Source: Azospirillaceae bacterium
GTDB lineage: Bacteria > Pseudomonadota > Alphaproteobacteria > Azospirillales > Azospirillaceae
Length of the DNA stretch: 64,000 bases
Direction: 5' to 3'
Assembly (NCBI GenBank): GCA_035645145.1
Contig: DASQNC010000071.1
Coordinates: 124,001-188,000 of the forward strand
This document shows positions 55,433 to 64,000 of the stretch, piece after piece. A model generated the notes under the pieces. The model had not been told where the DNA came from. It saw nothing but the letters and a program-made list of their open reading frames with translations, and ran no database searches. The translations under genes and the position numbers were made by a program. Position 1 is the first letter of the stretch. Each line of letters begins with the position of its first letter.

Positions 55433-57952
55433 CTACTCGCCCACCAGGATCTCGCGTTTGCCCGCATGGTTGGGGCGGGACAGGATGCCTTCGGCCTCCA
55501 TCCGCTCCACCAACCGGGCGGCGGAGTTGTAGCCGATGCGCAACTGGCGCTGGATATAGCTGGTGGACGCCTTGCGCTCGCGGATGACGATGGCGACGGC
55601 CTGATCGTAGAGCTGGTCGCCCGATCCGCTGCCGGTGCCGTCCCCGTCCTCGCCGTCGAGGTCCTCCGCCCCGTCCTCGTCCTCCAGAACGGCATCCACA
55701 TAGAGCGGTTCGCCCTGGGCCTTGAGGAAGCCGACCACGGCCTCGACCTCGTCGTCGCGCACGAAGGGGCCGTGGACGCGGGTGATGCGGCCGCCGCCGG
55801 CCATGTAGAGCATGTCGCCCTGGCCCAGCAGTTGTTCCGCACCCTGTTCGCCCAGGATGGTGCGGCTGTCGATCCTGGAGGTGACCTGGAAGGAGATGCG
55901 GGTGGGGAAGTTGGCCTTGATGGTGCCGGTGATGACGTCGACCGAGGGGCGCTGGGTGGCCATGATGAGGTGGATGCCGGCGGCGCGCGCCATCTGGGCC
56001 AAGCGCTGGATGGCCGCCTCGATGTCCTTGCCGGCCACCAGCATCAGGTCGGCCATCTCGTCCACGATCACCACGATGTACGGCAGCTCGTTCAGGTCGA
56101 TCGGCGTCTCCTCGAACACCGGCTTGCCGGTGTCGGGGTCGAAGCCGGTCTGCACCTTGCGGGTCAGCACCTCGCCCTTCGCCTTCGCCTCGCGCAGGCG
56201 CTGGTTGTAGCCCTCGATGTTCCGGACCCCGAGCTTGGACATGGCCCGGTAGCGGTCCTCCATCTCGCGCACCGTCCACTTCAGGGCGGTGATCGCCTTT
56301 TTCGGATCGGTGACCACGGGCGCCAGCAGGTGCGGGATGCCCTCGTAGACCGACAGCTCCAGCATCTTGGGATCGACCATGATGAACCGGCACTTGTCCG
56401 GCGGCAGCCGGTACAGGAGCGACAGGATCATGGTGTTGATCGCCACCGACTTGCCCGACCCGGTGGTGCCGGCCACCAGCAGGTGGGGCATGCGGGCGAG
56501 GTCGGCGATGACCGGTTGGCCGCCGATGTCCTTGCCCAGCACCAGCGGCAGCTTGCCGCCGCTGCGCTCGTACGCGTCGGCCTGCAGCAGCTCGCGCATG
56601 TAGACGATCTCGCGCCGGATGTTCGGCAGCTCGATGCCGATCACGTTGCGGCCGGGCACGACGGCCACGCGGGCCGACACGGCGCTCATGGAGCGGGCGA
56701 TGTCGTCGGCCAGTCCGATCACACGCGACGACTTGGTGCCGGGCGCGGGCTCCAGCTCGTACAGGGTCACCACCGGGCCGGGGCTCACCTTCACGATGCG
56801 CCCGCGCACGCCGAAGTCGCCGAGCACGCCCTCCAGCATCCCGGCGTTCTTCTGCAATGCGTCCTCGTCCAACGTCGCGGGGCGGACGCCGGGGGCGGGC
56901 AATTGCAGCAGGTCCAGCGGCGGCAGCGCGCCGGCTTCGGGTGCGGGCGGCTCGAACAGGCTGGTCTGCTTCGCCTGCTCCTTGGCCTGGCTCGCCTTGC
57001 GCGACGGCTCGACCGGACGCGGCGGGGCCGCGACGACCGGGGCCGCGCGCTCATGCCGCTCGGGCGAAGGGGCATCGGCGGGGGCACGGGACCGGGCCGC
57101 CCGCAGGCCGCCGAGCAGCGTCCCCGGTGCGGTGGCCGGTGCCGCGGGGTGCGCGTCCATGGTGGGGTACGCCGGCTCCGCGCCGGCCAGGACCGGCTCG
57201 CGGCGGATCCCCTCGGTGGTGCGGCGCACGGCCTCGGACGCATAGGCGCCGCCGACGGCCAGACCGGCCCCGGCGGCGGCGGCGCCGCGCGCCGCCATCG
57301 GGCGGAGATTGCGGTACAGCCAGATCGGCCAGCGCCACAGGATCCGGACGTCGGACAGGGCGAAGCCCAGCGTCATGACGCCCAGGAGGCCGGCGGCGTA
57401 GGCCGCGCCCATGGCGATCATGGTCTCGCTGGAGAACCCGACCACGGCGTCCATCAGCTTGGCGGACTCGGTCAGCAGGATCTGCCCCGCCGCCCCGCCC
57501 AAATGCGTGTGGTGCAACGGCCAGCCGTCGAAGGCCGGGAAACCGGCCAGGGCCGTGGTCGCCAGAAGCGTGGCGAGGGTCAGGACCAGGATGCGGCCGG
57601 GCCAACGGCCGGGCCGGCGCTGGCTGGCGGTGCGGATGCCCATCGCCACCAGCAGCAGGGCGAAGGCATAGGCCCCCCCGCCCAGGATCTGCATCAGCGC
57701 GTCCGACACATAGGCGCCGGGTAGGCCCAGCACGTTGCGGGCCGCCGCGGACTCGGTCCCGCGGATCGCCGCGGCCACGTTCCAGGACGGATCGCCCGGT
57801 TCGTAGGTGAACAGCGCCGCCGCCAGCAGGAAGCCGGCGGCCACGAAGACCATGCCGCACAGTTCCACCACGCGGCGCCACAGGAAGCCGCTGACCTGCG
57901 GCGGCAGCAGGGGGTGGCGGTTGTCGCGGGGCAGGCGGCGTGTGGCGGCCAC
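55433..57952 (-). CDS. ftsK: DNA translocase FtsK
   Basis: The product has 839 residues from a GTG start. Four membrane helices lie in about 25-210, then a Pro/Ala-rich linker (about 230-345). The motor follows: an alpha domain, then a RecA-like beta domain with Walker [34 protein letters not shown], Walker [12 protein letters not shown] and [20 protein letters not shown]. The C-terminal gamma winged helix ([21 protein letters not shown]) reads KOPS sites. FtsK pumps chromosome ends through the septum and activates XerCD. It begins 8 bases after the aminotransferase stop. Confidence 0.97.
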   Translation of the reverse strand: MAATRRLPRDNRHPLLPPQVSGFLWRRVVELCGMVFVAAGFLLAAALFTYEPGDPSWNVAAAIRGTESAAARNVLGLPGAYVSDALMQILGGGAYAFALLLVAMGIRTASQRRPGRWPGRILVLTLATLLATTALAGFPAFDGWPLHHTHLGGAAGQILLTESAKLMDAVVGFSSETMIAMGAAYAAGLLGVMTLGFALSDVRILWRWPIWLYRNLRPMAARGAAAAGAGLAVGGAYASEAVRRTTEGIRREPVLAGAEPAYPTMDAHPAAPATAPGTLLGGLRAARSRAPADAPSPERHERAAPVVAAPPRPVEPSRKASQAKEQAKQTSLFEPPAPEAGALPPLDLLQLPAPGVRPATLDEDALQKNAGMLEGVLGDFGVRGRIVKVSPGPVVTLYELEPAPGTKSSRVIGLADDIARSMSAVSARVAVVPGRNVIGIELPNIRREIVYMRELLQADAYERSGGKLPLVLGKDIGGQPVIADLARMPHLLVAGTTGSGKSVAINTMILSLLYRLPPDKCRFIMVDPKMLELSVYEGIPHLLAPVVTDPKKAITALKWTVREMEDRYRAMSKLGVRNIEGYNQRLREAKAKGEVLTRKVQTGFDPDTGKPVFEETPIDLNELPYIVVIVDEMADLMLVAGKDIEAAIQRLAQMARAAGIHLIMATQRPSVDVITGTIKANFPTRISFQVTSRIDSRTILGEQGAEQLLGQGDMLYMAGGGRITRVHGPFVRDDEVEAVVGFLKAQGEPLYVDAVLEDEDGAEDLDGEDGDGTGSGSGDQLYDQAVAIVIRERKASTSYIQRQLRIGYNSAARLVERMEAEGILSRPNHAGKREILVGE

Positions 57953-57960
57953 GGGCGTCC

Positions 57961-59199
57961 TCAGCAGTCCAGGATCTCGGCCATGCGCGCGCAGGCCTCG
58001 GCGACGATGGCGGCGTCATGCACCAGCGCCACGCGGATATAAGGCGAACCATGGTTAACGCCTTGCGAATCCGGCCGTGTGACATAGGCGCCCGGCAGCA
58101 CGCGGAGGCCGCCTTCGCGCCAAAGCCGGCGGCAGGCCGCCTCCCCGTCGCCCACATCGAGCCACAGGAAGAAGCCGCCGGGCGGGCGGTAGAAACAACC
58201 GAAGCGCCCACCCAACGCGGCTTCGGCGGCGTCGATCTTCTGCCGGTACAGCCGCCGGTTCTCCTCGGCATGGGCGTCGTCCGCCCACAGGGCCGTCGCG
58301 GCGGCGAAGCCCGCAACGGGTGTGCCGGCGTGCGCGTAGCTGCGCATCCGCGCGAACGCCTGGATCAGGCGCGCATCGCCCGCGACGAAGCCGGACCGCA
58401 GGCCCGCCGCACTCGACCGCTTGGACAGGGAGTGGAAGACCAGCAGGTTGGCGAGGGGATCCCCCCCGCCCGCTGGTCCGCCACCCGTGCCGGCCGCGGC
58501 GTCCAGGGCGCCGACCGGCGGGGCCGCGTCGTAGATGTCGGCGTAGCACTCGTCCACCGCCAGGGTGAACCCGTACGTCCGCGCAAGGGCCAGGGCCTTC
58601 CGCAGGTACGCGGCGTCGGCGCAGGCTCCTTGCGGGTTGGCGGGACTGGTCAGGAACATCAGCGCCGTGCGCGCCAGCGTATCCTCGGGAATCGCATCCA
58701 GGTCGGGCAGGAACCCGGTTTCCCGGGTGGCCGGCAGGTACACCGGCTCGGCCCCCGCCAGCCGGCCCGCCCCGTCGTACACGGCATAGAACGGGTTCGG
58801 CAGAAGCACGGCCGGTTGCCGGCCGGCCTTTTGCGACGGAACGCAGAGCTGGGCCGCCAGGTACAGCCCCTCGCGCGTGCCGGCCAGGGGCAGGATCCCC
58901 TTGTCGGGATCCACCAGCCGGCCGCCCAGCGGATAGCGCCGCGCCAGCCATCCCAGGGCTGCCGCCCGCCATTCCGGCGTTCCCGCCATGGGCGGGTACT
59001 TGCCCCACGCGTCGGGCGGGGATTTGGCGATGGCGTCGCGGATCAGGTCCGGCGGGGTGTGTTGCGGCTCGCCGATGGACATGACGACTGGCGGCCGGTT
59101 GGTGGCCGGCTGCAGATCGGCCAGAAGCGTGGTGAGCCGGGCGAAGGGGTAGTCGGCCAGCCGGTCCAGCCGGTCGTTGACGACGGCGTTGGATGCCAT
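57961..59199 (-). CDS. PLP-dependent class I/II aminotransferase (DapC-like)
   Basis: The product has 412 residues. Fold-type I features are [15 protein letters not shown] near residue 43, a PLP-lysine loop [40 protein letters not shown] and VDECYADIY. It is most like the succinyldiaminopimelate aminotransferase DapC group of lysine/cell-wall synthesis, judged by motif pattern and by its usual place next to ftsK in related genomes. Substrate assignment is tentative. A Gly-rich insertion ([10 protein letters not shown]) lies just before the lysine loop. Confidence 0.9.
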   Translation of the reverse strand: MASNAVVNDRLDRLADYPFARLTTLLADLQPATNRPPVVMSIGEPQHTPPDLIRDAIAKSPPDAWGKYPPMAGTPEWRAAALGWLARRYPLGGRLVDPDKGILPLAGTREGLYLAAQLCVPSQKAGRQPAVLLPNPFYAVYDGAGRLAGAEPVYLPATRETGFLPDLDAIPEDTLARTALMFLTSPANPQGACADAAYLRKALALARTYGFTLAVDECYADIYDAAPPVGALDAAAGTGGGPAGGGDPLANLLVFHSLSKRSSAAGLRSGFVAGDARLIQAFARMRSYAHAGTPVAGFAAATALWADDAHAEENRRLYRQKIDAAEAALGGRFGCFYRPPGGFFLWLDVGDGEAACRRLWREGGLRVLPGAYVTRPDSQGVNHGSPYIRVALVHDAAIVAEACARMAEILDC

Positions 59200-59358
59200 G
59201 CGGAAGCGCTCCGGAAAGGTCCCGCGAACCCTACCGCGGCCTCCGGGAGCGAACAACCTGTTGCGGTAACGCCCGGCGGCGCAGCCGCCTTGTGCGAACG
59301 GGGGCTGCGGCACCCGGCGGGCTGGACAAGCGCCCGCCGGTTGCCGATTGTCCCCGCC

Positions 59359-60600
59359 ATGACGCACGTGCTTCCCGAACCCGCCCGGCTGAACGCCGAG
59401 GTTCTGATCGTCGGCGGCGGCCTCGCCGGTTTGACCCTTGCCGCGGCCCTGGGCACCGCCGGTGTGCCCACCGTCCTCGTGGATCGCGAGACGCGCGACG
59501 ACCGGATGGCCGACACCTTCGACGGGCGGACCACGGCGGTGGCCCTGGGGTCGAAGCGTGCCATGGAGGGCGCGGGGATCTGGCCGCTGCTGCCCGACCA
59601 TGTGGACCAGGGCGCCATCCGCGACATCCGGGTGGCGGACGACAACGCGCCGCTGTTCCTGCACTACGACCACCGCGAGGTCGGCGACCAGCCCTTCGGC
59701 TGGGTGGTGGAGAACGGGCTCCTCCGGCGGGCCGGCTTCGCGCGGCTGGACGCGCTGGCGGCCGTGACCCATCTGGCTCCGGCCGCCGTGGCCGGCATGG
59801 AGCGGGACGGGGGCCGCATCGTCGCGCGGCTGTCGGACGGGCGCACGGTCGCGGCCCGCCTGGTGGTGGGGGCGGACGGGCGGCATTCCTTCTGCCGCAA
59901 CTGGGCCGGCATCCGCACCTTCGGCTGGGACTATCCGCAGACCGCCATCGTCTGCAACGTGGCCCACGAATTCCCGCACCACGGCGTGGCGGTGGAGCAT
60001 TTCCTGCCCTCCGGACCCTTCGCCGTCCTGCCCCTGTCCGGCGACCGGTCCTCGATCGTATGGACCGAGCGGCGGGAGCTGGCCCCGTCCTACATGAAGC
60101 TGGACGAGGACCGCTTCGCGCGGGAGTTGCGGCGGCGGGCGGGCGACTGGCTGGGCGAGATGCGCCCCATCGGCCCGCGCTTCGCCTATCCCCTGCACCT
60201 GTTCATGGCCGAGCGCTACACCGACGACCGGCTGGCCCTGGTGGGCGAGGCGGCGCATGCCATCCACCCGATCGCGGGGCAGGGCCTGAACATGGGTCTG
60301 CGCGACGTGGCGGCCCTGGCCGAGGTGGTCGTGGACACCTACCGCCTGGGGCTGGATGTCGGCGGGCCCGATGTGCTGGCCCGGTTCCAACGTTGGCGCC
60401 GGTCGGACAACCTGCTGCTGGCGGTGGTCACCGACGGGCTGAACCGCCTGTTCTCGAACCGCATCGGGCCGGTGCGCCTGGCCCGCGACGTGGGCCTGTC
60501 GCTGGTCGGCAAGGTGCCGCCGCTCAAGCGCCTCCTGATGCGCCACGCCATGGGGACGGTCGGGCGCCTGCCGCGGCTGGTCGCCGGCGATCCGCTGTAA
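59359..60600 (+). CDS. UbiH/UbiF-family FAD monooxygenase
   Basis: The product has 413 residues. The FAD fingerprints are VLIVGGGLAGLTLAAALG (dinucleotide fold), VVGADGRHSFCR (D-G motif) and LALVGEAAHAIHPIAGQGLN (ribityl-binding GD/GEA motif). The family hydroxylates the ubiquinone ring at C5, C6 or C1; which position is not readable here. It is divergent from the aminotransferase-ftsK set across 159 bases that must hold both promoters. Confidence 0.93.
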   Translation: MTHVLPEPARLNAEVLIVGGGLAGLTLAAALGTAGVPTVLVDRETRDDRMADTFDGRTTAVALGSKRAMEGAGIWPLLPDHVDQGAIRDIRVADDNAPLFLHYDHREVGDQPFGWVVENGLLRRAGFARLDALAAVTHLAPAAVAGMERDGGRIVARLSDGRTVAARLVVGADGRHSFCRNWAGIRTFGWDYPQTAIVCNVAHEFPHHGVAVEHFLPSGPFAVLPLSGDRSSIVWTERRELAPSYMKLDEDRFARELRRRAGDWLGEMRPIGPRFAYPLHLFMAERYTDDRLALVGEAAHAIHPIAGQGLNMGLRDVAALAEVVVDTYRLGLDVGGPDVLARFQRWRRSDNLLLAVVTDGLNRLFSNRIGPVRLARDVGLSLVGKVPPLKRLLMRHAMGTVGRLPRLVAGDPL

Positions 60601-60642
60601 CGGCGCCCGAACGGACTTCCGGGCGGAACCCGGGGCCCGGCG

Positions 60643-61092
60643 TCAATAGATGACGACGGCGCGGGCCTCGCCCAGTTCCACGCGGGTGACGGTGTTGCGT
60701 CCGATCGTGCGCTCAACCGCCGTCCGGATGATCTTGCGGATCTGCTCGATGGCCTTGCCGCTCCAGTCGGTGTCCGGGGGCTGCGCCACGACGAAGCGGT
60801 AGACGTCGAGCAGGACGGCGTCGTTGACCCGCATCCGCATGGACCGCAGGCGCTCGGCCGTGGACGTGTTCTTCGTGTCCACCCCGACGGTGATGTAAAG
60901 CTGCTGCTGGGCCTTCCCCGTACTGGTCACCGGGATGGTCATCGGCTCCAGGTTCACCGACGTCGGGGTGGTCAGCACAATCCGCGCGGGGTTGACGCCG
61001 GGGGTCGCACGATCGGTTGCGCCTTCGGCGCCCGTGCCGAACAGCAGGCTGGCGGCGAACAGGGCGACGGCAAGCGGACGCATCTGGGTCAT
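60643..61092 (-). CDS. Exported FliL-like small protein
   Basis: The product has 149 residues from ATG 61092; GTG 61104 and ATG 61083 are alternatives without clear ribosome sites. Residues about 1-28 form a signal peptide or anchor (PLAVALFAASLLFGTGAEG). The body resembles the FliL fold: LEPMTIPVTSTGKAQQQLYI, a TAERLRSMRMRVNDAVLLDVY helix, and a C-terminal helix-strand that ends ARAVVIY. FliL-type proteins ring the flagellar stator. No flagellar genes are nearby, so the role may differ. Confidence 0.7.
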   Translation of the reverse strand: MTQMRPLAVALFAASLLFGTGAEGATDRATPGVNPARIVLTTPTSVNLEPMTIPVTSTGKAQQQLYITVGVDTKNTSTAERLRSMRMRVNDAVLLDVYRFVVAQPPDTDWSGKAIEQIRKIIRTAVERTIGRNTVTRVELGEARAVVIY

Positions 61093-61144
61093 CGGTGCGA
61101 CCACCGTAACGCGAGGGGCATGGGAACCGGGCGACTATAACGCG

Positions 61145-61687
61145 TCACGCGTGCAAAGGGTACTCCGCAAGTGGGGTGTACTTGGCCCCGCCCGAACCCA
61201 GCCGGCTCTCGAACAGCACGAAACGATCGACCGTGAACGGTCCGGCCCGAAGCAGGGCGTGCTGCTGGACGAAGCGCAGGATCCGTTCAACGTTCGCCCC
61301 GGACTGCAGGCGCGCCACCGTCACATGCGGTGTGAACCGCCGGTCCTCCGGCGGTTGGCCGGCCCGGACCACGGCGGACTCCACCTTTTGCCGGAGGTGG
61401 GTCAGGGCCTCGGACCGGCCCACGCCCGCCCACAGGACCCGGGTGCGGGCGCGCTGGCCGAATTGGCCGATCCCGTGGATTTCCAGCTCGAACGGGGCCG
61501 CCGCGATCTGCGTCAGGGCGTGGTGGATGTCTTCCAAGGCGCTTTCAGGCACCTCGCCGATGAAGCGGAGCGTGACGTGCATGCCGTCCGCGTCGGTCCA
61601 GCGGGCGCCGGGGACGCCCGATTGGAGTTCGGACAGGCGCTGTTTGATGCCGGCCGGCAGGTCGATGGCCACGAAGGCGCGGATCAT
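61145..61687 (-). CDS. thpR: RNA 2',3'-cyclic phosphodiesterase
   Basis: The product has 180 residues and starts MIRAFVAIDLPAGIKQRL. The two catalytic H-x-T/S-x motifs are present (HVTLRFIG about residue 44 and HVTVARL about 125). The 2H family opens 2',3'-cyclic phosphate ends of RNA to 2' phosphate and can ligate tRNA halves in vitro. The start is preferred to an upstream in-frame codon because it gives the standard N-terminus. Confidence 0.95.
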   Translation of the reverse strand: MIRAFVAIDLPAGIKQRLSELQSGVPGARWTDADGMHVTLRFIGEVPESALEDIHHALTQIAAAPFELEIHGIGQFGQRARTRVLWAGVGRSEALTHLRQKVESAVVRAGQPPEDRRFTPHVTVARLQSGANVERILRFVQQHALLRAGPFTVDRFVLFESRLGSGGAKYTPLAEYPLHA

Positions 61688-61757
61688 GCCTGGAGTCCCC
61701 CCCCCTTTGCGCCGGCTCAAAGCCCGGGAGCGGCCGGGCGGTCCCCGCGCATAACAA

Positions 61758-62798
61758 TCAAGGGCAGGGGTTGGCGTTCGCGCGGTGGACGTCCTCGATC
61801 TCCCCCATCACGTCCGGCGACAGGACCAGGTCGATCGCGCGGAGATTGGATTCGAGCTGCGGGATCGACGTGGCGCCGATGATGGAGCTGGCGACGAACG
61901 GACGGGTCAGGGTCCAGGCGACCGCGACCTGGTTGGGCTCCAACCCATGCCGGCGGGCGATGTCCACATAGGCCTGGATCGCGGCCTCGGCGCGCGGCTT
62001 GTTGTAGCGCGACGGCCGCGGATCCAACGCCCGCCGGGTGCCCGGCGGAATTTGGCCGCCCAGGTATTTGCCGGTCAGGTGCCCGCCGGCAATGGGCGAA
62101 TAGGCCAGCAGGCCGACGTCCGTGTTCAGGCACACCTCGGCCAGATCCAGGTCGAAGGTGCGGTTGAGGAGGTTGTAGGCGTTCTGGATCGAAACGATCC
62201 GCGGCAGGCCGTGCTGTTCGGACAGGCGCACGAACTCCATCGTGCCCCACGCGGTCTCGTTGGACAGGCCGATGTGCCGCACCTTGCCGGCCTTCACCAG
62301 CCCGGCCAGGGCCTCCAGCGTTTCCAGGATGGGGACGTCGCCGGGCGCGGGCGGCTCGTTGTGGCCGAAAGCGCCGAAGCGGTGCGTCGTCCGGTCCGGC
62401 CAATGCAGCTGGTACAGGTCGACGTAGTCGGTCTGCAGCCGCTTCAGGCTGGCGTCGAGGGCGGCCTCGATGTTCGCGCGGTCCAGCCGGTGCTGTCCGC
62501 CGCGCACCCAGGGGCTTTGGGTCCGGCCGCAGACCTTGGTCGCAAGCACGACCTTGTCGCGCTTGCCGCGGCTCTTGAACCAGTTGCCGATGATGGTCTC
62601 GGTCTTCCCGTACGTCTCGGCCGAGGGCGGGACCGCGTACATCTCCGCCGTGTCCCAGAAGTTGACGCCGTGGTCCAGCGCCAGATCCATCTGCGCGAAC
62701 CCGTCGTCCTGATTGTTCTGGGCGCCCCCCCAGGTCATGGTGCCAAGGCAGATGGCGCTGACCTGAAGGTCGGTGCGTCCAAGGCGGCGGTACTGCAT
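61758..62798 (-). CDS. Aldo/keto reductase (Tas-like)
   Basis: The product has 346 residues. The TIM-barrel opening MQYRRLGRTDLQVSAICLGT is followed by the catalytic tetrad parts (D-T-A-E-M-Y, K in LATKVCG, H in LYQLHWPD) and NADPH-site motifs IGLSNE, LAYSPIAGG and IIGATS. It reduces aldehydes or ketones with NADPH; the natural substrate is unknown. Monocistronic on the minus strand. Confidence 0.94.
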   Translation of the reverse strand: MQYRRLGRTDLQVSAICLGTMTWGGAQNNQDDGFAQMDLALDHGVNFWDTAEMYAVPPSAETYGKTETIIGNWFKSRGKRDKVVLATKVCGRTQSPWVRGGQHRLDRANIEAALDASLKRLQTDYVDLYQLHWPDRTTHRFGAFGHNEPPAPGDVPILETLEALAGLVKAGKVRHIGLSNETAWGTMEFVRLSEQHGLPRIVSIQNAYNLLNRTFDLDLAEVCLNTDVGLLAYSPIAGGHLTGKYLGGQIPPGTRRALDPRPSRYNKPRAEAAIQAYVDIARRHGLEPNQVAVAWTLTRPFVASSIIGATSIPQLESNLRAIDLVLSPDVMGEIEDVHRANANPCP

Positions 62799-62821
62799 GG
62801 GGCACGCTCCGGTCGTCGATG

Positions 62822-62855
62822 TGTGCGGGCCGTATTAGCCGACACGGCCCGCACA
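62822..62855 (-). terminator. Stem-loop downstream of the small membrane protein gene
   Basis: TGTGCGGGCCGT (62822-62833) pairs perfectly with ACGGCCCGCACA (62844-62855) over 12 bp around a 10-base loop, 29 bases past the end of the 62884-63117 gene and 23 bases before the aldo/keto reductase start. No T run follows. It should separate these two minus-strand genes. Confidence 0.6.
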
Positions 62856-62883
62856 AACCAGGGTCGGAGCCGGCCGTTCCGCC

Positions 62884-63117
62884 TCAGCGGCGCGTTTCGA
62901 CGCTGTCGGCCGCCCGGTCGAGCGCCCGGTCCACCCGCTCACCCGCCTGCTCCAGCGGGCCGTCCCGAAGATCGCGCCGGCCTTCGGTCACCCGCTCCGC
63001 CGTGTTGTCCATCCGCTGGCCCAGCTCCTCGACCGGACCTTGGATGCCGTCGGTGGCGAAGACGTAGATGCCGGCGCCAAGGACGGCCAGCAGAAGAACC
63101 ACGAGGATCGCACGCAT
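62884..63117 (-). CDS. Small membrane-anchored helical protein
   Basis: The product has 77 residues. GGAG lies 7 bases before the ATG at 63117. One membrane helix (ILVVLLLAVLGAGIYVFA, about 3-20) is followed by a charged amphipathic helix (ELGQRMDNTAERVTEGRRDL, then RVDRALDRAADSVE). It resembles the many small anchored apolipoprotein-like proteins of alphaproteobacteria, with no defined function. The helix would probably lie in the periplasm. Confidence 0.75.
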   Translation of the reverse strand: MRAILVVLLLAVLGAGIYVFATDGIQGPVEELGQRMDNTAERVTEGRRDLRDGPLEQAGERVDRALDRAADSVETRR

Positions 63118-63228
63118 CCATTGCTCCAAATCGGCGCGGACCGGGGTCCGCAGGTGCAAGGGCAACGTGCGCGGACCGGACGGCGTTCCCGGCCGGGGCG
63201 AGTTCCCCGGACATGGCTGGGCGTCCGG

Positions 63229-63885
63229 TCAGCCGCCCTTCGCGGCCACGATCAGGCGTTCGACGGAGGGCAGGATGTTGCGCACGATGACGGCCACGCC
63301 CTCGCGGGTGGGGTGGAGGCCATCGCCCTGGTTCAGCACGCGGTCGGCCGCCACGCCTTCCAGGAAGAACGGGTACAGCAGCGTGCCGTGCTTTTCCGCC
63401 AGGTCCGGGTAGATCCTGTTGAAGGCATCCCCGTACGCACGGCCAAGGCCGGGGTTGGCGTACATGCCGGCGAGCAGGACGGGCAGGTTCTCCTGCCGGA
63501 GCCGGGCCAGGATCTGGTCCAGGTTGGCCCGGGCCTGCGCGGGGTCCAGGCCCCGCAGCATGTCGTTGGCGCCCAGTTCCACGATCACCGCGTCCGGCTT
63601 GTCGGCGAGCGTCCAGTCCAGCCGGGCCAAGCCGCCCGCCGTGGTGTCGCCCGACACCCCCGCGTTTAAAATTTCGACCTCGTGGCCCTTGGCGCGCAGG
63701 GCCCGCTCCAGCTGGCGGGTGAAGCCGTCCTCCTCGTTCAGCCCGTAGCCGGCCGTCAGGCTGTCGCCCAGCGCGACGATGCGCAGGCCTTTGGCCGCCG
63801 CGGGGTCCGCACCCGCGATGACGAGGGCGACGAGGGCGCCCAGAAGGTCGCGGAGAACACGCCTTGCGTTGAAATGCCCGGTCAT
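63229..63885 (-). CDS. TesA-like SGNH/GDSL esterase
   Basis: The product has 218 residues. A signal peptide (about 1-31, ending PAAA) precedes an SGNH hydrolase: block I GDSLTAGYGL with the nucleophile Ser, block II NAGVSGDTTAGGL, block III GANDMLRG and block V GDGLHPTREG with Asp and His. TesA-type enzymes hydrolyse acyl-CoA, aryl esters and lysophospholipids in the periplasm. It is divergent from an ABC ATPase gene 47 bases away, the conserved tesA-ybbA arrangement. Confidence 0.94.
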   Translation of the reverse strand: MTGHFNARRVLRDLLGALVALVIAGADPAAAKGLRIVALGDSLTAGYGLNEEDGFTRQLERALRAKGHEVEILNAGVSGDTTAGGLARLDWTLADKPDAVIVELGANDMLRGLDPAQARANLDQILARLRQENLPVLLAGMYANPGLGRAYGDAFNRIYPDLAEKHGTLLYPFFLEGVAADRVLNQGDGLHPTREGVAVIVRNILPSVERLIVAAKGG

Positions 63886-63932
63886 GGCGCCATATCGCGG
63901 ATGTCCGAATTCCCCCGAAGGGCCGATCCAGC

Positions 63933-64000
63933 ATGATTTCCGCCGCCGACCAGCCCCTCGTCCTGATGGACGGGGTGCACCTGAAGTTGGACAGCCTGGC
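63933..64000 (+). CDS. Start of an ABC transporter ATP-binding protein (YbbA-like), cut by window end
   Basis: Only 22 complete codons are present, with GAAGGG 10 bases upstream of the ATG. The peptide (DQPLVLMDGVHLKLDSL) is like the N-terminus of LolD/YbbA-type ATPases just before the first beta strand. The divergent position beside a tesA-like gene supports YbbA, a MacB-like exporter subunit. Identification depends mainly on context. Confidence 0.6.
   Translation, partial: MISAADQPLVLMDGVHLKLDSL

Noticed and set aside
57940-59358. An N-terminal extension of the UbiH-like protein by more than 400 residues
   Set aside because: The upstream frame is the mirror of the aminotransferase gene; the FAD motif begins directly after the ATG at 59359.

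Overview
The window is chromosomal DNA of very high G+C content, with tight operons and many 4-base ATGA start/stop overlaps. Gene order (dnaN-recF-gyrB; aminotransferase-ftsK-lolA), long-form PspF/PspABC and the general protein flavour suggest an alphaproteobacterium, most likely of the Azospirillum/Rhodospirillales type. That placement is an inference from gene content; there is no rRNA here to test it. I saw no tRNA, rRNA, CRISPR array, insertion sequence or integrase.

Layout. 1-2.4 kb: two tandem, paralogous parallel beta-helix proteins (one cut by the window edge). 2.9-4.2 kb: an RlpA-like exported protein and a small heat-shock protein. 4.3-10.4 kb: an exopolysaccharide block made of three glycosyltransferases (one GumK-like) divergent from a Wzc-type tyrosine kinase/co-polymerase. 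10.3-12.7 kb: DUF523, a small protein, DUF952 and pyrD. 12.8-16 kb: a type I secretion ABC exporter with its HlyD adaptor. 16.1-19 kb: a complete phage-shock locus (small membrane protein, pspA, pspB, pspC) divergent from pspF, with a sigma-54 promoter between. 19-26.5 kb: PBP1A, a DMT transporter, a SulP anion transporter, a chemoreceptor and a class III sirtuin. 26.6-31.8 kb: dnaN, recF, gyrB.

32.8-44.7 kb is a metal-resistance block: a Cys-rich copper-storage protein, chrB-chrA-MFS, then a copper regulon (CopZ-like chaperone, two small His/Met/Cys-rich proteins, an outer-membrane TolC-like lipoprotein, a Tat-exported two-domain multicopper oxidase, a His-rich DUF4396 membrane protein, CopA ATPase and CueR). 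Three dyads with the spacing of CueR boxes precede copZ, the DUF4396 gene and copA, and the remnant of a cupredoxin gene lies in between. This is the most interesting part of the window.

44.8-50.6 kb: GNAT and BON proteins, a PQQ-type sugar dehydrogenase lipoprotein, and thiB-thiP-thiQ under a TPP riboswitch. 50.7-54.7 kb: an MlaC-like protein, Mn-catalase, speD-speE and lolA. 54.8-59.2 kb: a repeat-rich exported protein, ftsK and an aminotransferase, all on the minus strand and probably one transcription unit with lolA. 59.4-64 kb: a UbiH-type monooxygenase, a FliL-like small protein, thpR, an aldo/keto reductase, a small membrane protein, a TesA-like esterase, and the first codons of the divergent ABC ATPase that usually accompanies it.
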